From positions 33,922,625-33,986,624 of the forward strand of contig CM046853.1 of the NCBI GenBank assembly GCA_025617745.1: a stretch of DNA of 64,000 nt. The letters run 5' to 3'. Position 1 is the first letter of the stretch; each line of letters opens with the position of its first letter. A program made the position numbers and the translations under genes. This DNA comes from Heliocidaris erythrogramma. Lineage: Eukaryota; Echinodermata; Echinoidea; Camarodonta; Echinometridae. Shown here one piece after another: positions 59,707 to 64,000 of this stretch. A model generated the notes under the pieces. That model did no database searches, was not told where the DNA came from, and saw only the letters and a list, made by a program, of their open reading frames with translations.

Positions 59707-59749
59707 CCCCTTACCCGCTGTCATTACTTTTTAATCATCACAGTATGGC

Positions 59750-60185
59750 TAGAGTGCCCAAGTCTGCGCACACGCGTAACTGAGCGATTCTAATAAAACA
59801 GCGAACACAAACTTTTCATCTTTATCATCGCGATAGGTATTCATGCAAAAAACCGAGTCAAAACAATAAAAAACGGTCTTATTTCAGACATTTTATTCAC
59901 AAGCCTCAAAATGTTGTCTTTCACATTAAAACTCCCGAACTGCGTGTAAAATGAATGAGTGCGCAGACATGGGCACCATTGTTTTTTCAGTGTTGAAATG
60001 ACACAGCCACCGTTTCTTGTGAAAATGGCATTGTTCTTGCTCTAATTTTGATGAGATTTTATTTTCAAACTTACTCTTTAGAATATCAGGAATAATTTAA
60101 AATAAAGCTTTAGAGCAATATTAAAGAAATTCTTGTTCATTTTCAGGTCAAAACCTTAGGTGCGCAGACATAGGGCTCCCCATAC
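59750..60185. repeat. Inverted and direct copies of a GTGCGCAGACATGGG motif
   Basis: AGTGCCCAAGTCTGCGCACA near 59753 is inverted as GTGCGCAGACATGGGCACC near 59971, and a third copy (GTGCGCAGACATAGGGCTCC) lies near 60161. This is probably a decayed element; no gene. Confidence 0.55.
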
Positions 60186-60786
60186 TTTCACCCCTGCAAA
60201 ATGTATATACACTCTCGTGACAGTCTGTTCATTTTTTTTTCAGTAGAACAGCTAATCAATAATTTTTGAACCCGAAACTCGTCAATTTGACTAGAATTCA
60301 GGTCACCTTTAACATGTTTAATATCGTAGATTCAAAACTATAGCAACATCCGAATGACAATGATACGTTATCTATTAAGTTTGAATATAGATTGTCATAA
60401 GTGTCCCTCGTATGAGTCTTTCTATTTAAATTTCAATAGATTCTATTCATATTTGAATAGATATTTTGGGAGTGTATGTAGTAAAAATCTACAAGCAGAA
60501 CCCAGAAATATGTCACCAATATCGCTTACAAAAGATAATTGTATTTCTACATACCTTTATCGTCACTGAGAGCATCTGTGCACAAAACGAAACGGGCCTT
60601 TCTAGTATTAATTTTTCTTTCAATATTAGTGAATGTCGTTACGTCATTTCATATCAATTTTCTGCTCTTTAGCTATCTTTCCAAGATGTGGACATATTCT
60701 TAGTTGTAAAACATGGTTTAGATGCATTACGTTTTAATGCAATTAATGGCCCCTCCTCACTCTAGCAAATGGCTTTATTTTTTTAG

Positions 60787-60847
60787 AGGGATGATAGAGA
60801 CGTGTTTCTCGTCAACCTATCCTTCGTCTCTTAGTAGCCAAGGCTAA
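60787..60847 (+). other. Weak candidate for gene B terminal exon
   Basis: Acceptor GGCTTTATTTTTTTAG ends at 60786. In the phase required by the 58702 exon it reads Arg, then GMIETCFSSTYPSSLSSQG and TAA (60845-60847). The phase fits, but the frame is short enough to occur by chance, and the tail is unlike that of gene A. Confidence 0.15.
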
Positions 60848-61119
60848 TGGCTTGCCCGAACTTGGGGAGATGCTCTCATATGTTGACACGGAGAAGGGCA
60901 TTAACACATATTCGTTTGCACATAGTTAATGCCCTTCTGGCTCTCAACGGATGCTATGTCATGGCCGGCACAGCATCTTTCCATTTCAATCTAAGGCATC
61001 GACCTTTTTGTATTTTGCTGTCTTCGACCGTTCTGTTAATCGTGGGTTTTTCGTCTCCGTGTTTTAATGTGATCTGAGGATGAGTCACTTGAGTGCAAAG
61101 GCACCAAAGCGTTCAATGG

Positions 61120-62110
61120 AAGAGAGCATTGGGGAATAGGAATAGGGGATAATGAGGGAGAGAGGGATATGGGAAGAGAGACAGGGGGGAGAGAGAGAGA
61201 AGGAAAGAGAGAGATGAGGTGAGGAGAGAGAGAAAGAGAGACGGGAGAGAAGACAGCAAAACATAAAGAGGGTAAGGGGAGAGAAAGAAAATTAAACTAT
61301 ATAATTAGAAGAGAGGGACAGATACTTAAATGGAAAGAAAGAAAGAAAAAAAGGGGGTTAGGGGGAGAAAATAAGAAAGATATAAGGGCGCTATCGAGGA
61401 AGGAATAAAGAGGAATAAAAAACCCGAAATAAATACGTTAATCATAAATAAATAAAGATGATTTATAACTGATCCGAATTGAACTGATGGGTTGGGCAGA
61501 CAAACGGATAAAGAGAAAACTACATGATTGAGTAGATAGCATTGTTTGAAGAGCTCTAATTCATTCTCTCCACATGGACCATTGGATGAAGATGGATAAA
61601 GATTCAGAGACAGTCGGAAGAAGATCGAAGAAGATGGAGCGAGAGGGATGGGTTCAATATAGTGCATGATGCGAGCCACATTTTGTTGGTCAAGATTATG
61701 ATAGGGAGAGGTACGGCGTGAAGGGAAAAACGGAGCATGATGAGATGCGAAATCAAGCGAGAGAGAAAATGTAAAGAGAGGCCATGAAAGAGAGGATTGT
61801 GGGAAGGGGGTGTGGGAGAATGACAGACAGAGACGGGGAGAGGAGAGGATGGGGTGTGAGGATCTCTTGGGGGAACATTTCTAAAAGGTATAAATGACTG
61901 TTTGCACACACATTGTAGAGAGAAGACTGAAAGAGAGAGAGAGAGTGAGAGAGAGACCAAGAGAGTGAGAAGCAGATAGGAAGAGGGAGAACGATGAGAG
62001 ATGAGAGAGAGAGAAAGGAGGGGGGAGAGATAGGGGAAATAGTAAGGGAGACATTGAAGGAGGCAGAGCGATAGAGGAAGAAAAAGCTGTTAAGAGGAGA
62101 AAGCTGTAGA
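61120..62110 (+). repeat. 1 kb purine-rich (GA-rich) tract
   Basis: Strongly purine-rich on the plus strand: GAGAGA, GGGGGAGA and AAAGAGA runs with few pyrimidines, densest at 61140-61380 and 61740-62110. The overlapping minus-strand frames of 117-133 residues (Ser, Leu, Pro, Phe) are read from its pyrimidine strand and are not proteins. Confidence 0.85.
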
Positions 62111-63720
62111 AATGGAGTAACTCCCAAGAGCGCTGCTCTTCTGTTGATTAACATAAACAGTTTTCATTCTAAAAAAAAATGCTAGAGCGAGTGAGAGAGT
62201 TGGGATACGAGAACATACACAATGCTATACAGCCACTGATACACGCTTCACATCTGAGGAGGTGCTCATGTCGGGCCCTTGACATACTTAAATGCTACAT
62301 TGAAACCCTCAGTTCTTGTGGTTGAAACCACATGCTCATCTTTTAACAGATATATTTCACCATACTCATCTTAGAAACATATATATTTCATCACCATACC
62401 AATTTCAAAGAAATACATAACTCTCTGCAACCATCTCAACAAACGGATACAAATGTCATGTTTCACTAACGATATGTCTTTCGGTCTATTATTCATTTCT
62501 CATGACGATCTACATAAACTCGATCGCATGGACGTTCAAGAAATCAACTTTAATAAGGGCAATTTATACACCCGTATGCCTGCAGAAATCATGTTCATAT
62601 TATGTAATATGTCATTTTAATGACTGCACATTTCAAAAGGTAATACACAAAGCTATTGAAATCGCCTTAGGGTTATTTCTTGAAATTCATATTCATAGTA
62701 TCATGATCATTAGAGATCTGGTTTAAACTCCTACTCTCACGACACCGTCGTTATTACAATGCTCATTAGCTTAACAATAAAAACAATTATGCTCTCTGAC
62801 TCTTGGCTTTGACGTATGGCGAAAGGACATATTTCAATCAGAATTCGATTTTCTTTGTTTTTGAAATTGCTTAACTAGTTCAAGTAGAATTTTCTACAAT
62901 TCAAGCATACGTAATTCATTTTCCGTTCAGTCGCGTCGTATATTTGCATGTTAGTTTTTTCGACGAACAGATGATTAAATTTCTCTGCAACTTTACCATA
63001 TGGGACAGCTGGCAACCTAATTTCATTTTCTTTTCTCACTTATCAATCTTTTTCCCTTATCAATCTTTCTCCCTTCTGTCTGTTTCATTATGTCATCATC
63101 TCTTATTCTACTCATCATTCCCCTTAAAATCTTCTTCCTTTAGTTACATCCCCTCTATCTCTCCCATCTCGATACCTTTCCACCCCGTGAGAAAGAATTA
63201 CATCTGCATTTTAAAACCCATTCGTCAATACCGCTTGCGTCGAGTCAGGCGGGTCCTCGCCAGTAAGGTTCTATAAAATAGAGGCGTATAAATCTGAAAA
63301 AGCAGACAGAATTCTGACACCAAAGTGCTTCGGGGAATGCAAAATGCTGCAATTGAATGAAGATGTACCACGGGACGCCCCCATAAATTTAAACACATTT
63401 TAGCGAATTCATTCACTAAAAATAGGTGGGTGTATACTATAATTACAACGACCACAATAAACGAAATATTACCAGCTGCATATATAAATTATTTTGGTTT
63501 CGAAATAAAAACGGACCGCAGACGTATTGATTAAAAAGGATCAAAACGTAGACAGGTTACAAACTGCCTGATTAGATAGTTGGCCTGTGTTTATTCTCAA
63601 TCATAATAAGTAAGCGTATATGGATAAATACAAGAAATGACTCATGCGAAGTGCCCTTTAGTTTGGCCCCTTTGTGAATATCTTAAATGAAGTGTCTTCC
63701 CTAAATTGTTATTTCTTTAG
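62111..63720. other. Stretch without recognised genes
   Basis: AT-rich, with a TTCT-rich patch at 63025-63180 that makes a Ser/Phe-rich frame. Short direct repeats (ATATATTTCA) lie near 62350-62395. No gene is supported. Confidence 0.4.
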
Positions 63721-63737
63721 AAATCGAGGATCGAAGG
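63721..63737 (+). other. Candidate 17-nt microexon of gene B
   Basis: Acceptor AAATTGTTATTTCTTTAG ends at 63720 and a perfect donor GTGAGT starts at 63738. The first base completes the Arg codon left by the 58702 exon. The rest reads NRGSK plus one base, basic residues that fit a membrane-proximal tail. The following exon would lie outside the window. Confidence 0.25.
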
Positions 63738-64000
63738 GTGAGTCACCCAAATAATTAATGGGCTTATTCGACTACTTGTAAAAACTGACACCATTTAACC
63801 CTTTCGAGACTATTGACCACATTTTGTGGTTTGGCGCAATTACTTTTGATTCAGAGTTATAAAAAATATATCACATCTATGAGTAGAAAAAGCAAAATTT
63901 TCTGCACACATTATGTCCATTTTTGTTGCAATACCATATTGCGTCTGATACCAGGAATTTATAAACGAGAGTATAAGCTTTAAAATCCTTAAACTGGCAA

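Noticed and set aside
61326..62154. Overlapping minus-strand frames of 117-133 residues
   Set aside because: They read the pyrimidine strand of a GA-rich tract; Ser, Leu, Pro and Phe runs explain the lack of stop codons.

Overview
This window looks like nuclear DNA of a marine invertebrate deuterostome. An echinoderm such as a sea urchin is my best guess, at moderate confidence. The DNA is AT-rich, most of it is non-coding, and introns are kilobases long. It is crowded with foldback and MITE-like inverted repeats, tRNA-derived SINEs, microsatellites and pure G or C runs of 17-29 bases. There is no operon structure, no rRNA, no intact tRNA, no CRISPR array, and no transposase or reverse-transcriptase reading frame that I can support. 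The organism call rests on this repeat style and on the exon-intron structure; no gene was matched to a species.

Layout. 1-6056: about two and a half copies of a 2.3 kb tandem repeat whose right edge falls just inside a transmembrane exon. 6046-6136 and 15405-15645: the last two exons of gene A, a single-pass membrane protein whose ectodomain lies left of the window; they are separated by a 9.3 kb intron packed with foldback elements. 15646 to about 16.3 kb: its 3' UTR. 16.3-28.9 kb: MITEs, a 112-bp satellite carrying two copies of one foldback element, a 560-bp trinucleotide tract and SINEs. About 28.98-29.28 kb: a GC-richer block ending in a consensus splice donor, a possible first exon. 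29.3-50.1 kb: mostly inverted-repeat elements, no convincing exon. 50106-51241 and 58702-58819: two exons of gene B, a Ser/Thr-rich mucin-like ectodomain followed by a transmembrane segment. 58.8-64 kb: MITEs, a (CAT)n tract, a 1 kb purine-rich tract, and two weak candidates for gene B's tail exon.

How the genes relate. A and B lie in the same orientation. In each, a phase-1 intron precedes an exon encoding one transmembrane helix plus a basic stop-transfer, and a phase-2 intron follows it. They could be neighbouring members of one family of mucin-like type I membrane proteins, but the helices are too short to prove common descent. Gene A's cytoplasmic tail ends in T-E-L, a class I PDZ-binding C-terminus.

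The most interesting signal is that two upstream copies of the tandem repeat each carry gene A's transmembrane-exon acceptor and about 12 bases of that exon, then run in frame into a stop codon overlapping a few bases after an AATAAA. They could act as alternative terminal exons that make a soluble form of the protein. This is inference and needs transcript data.
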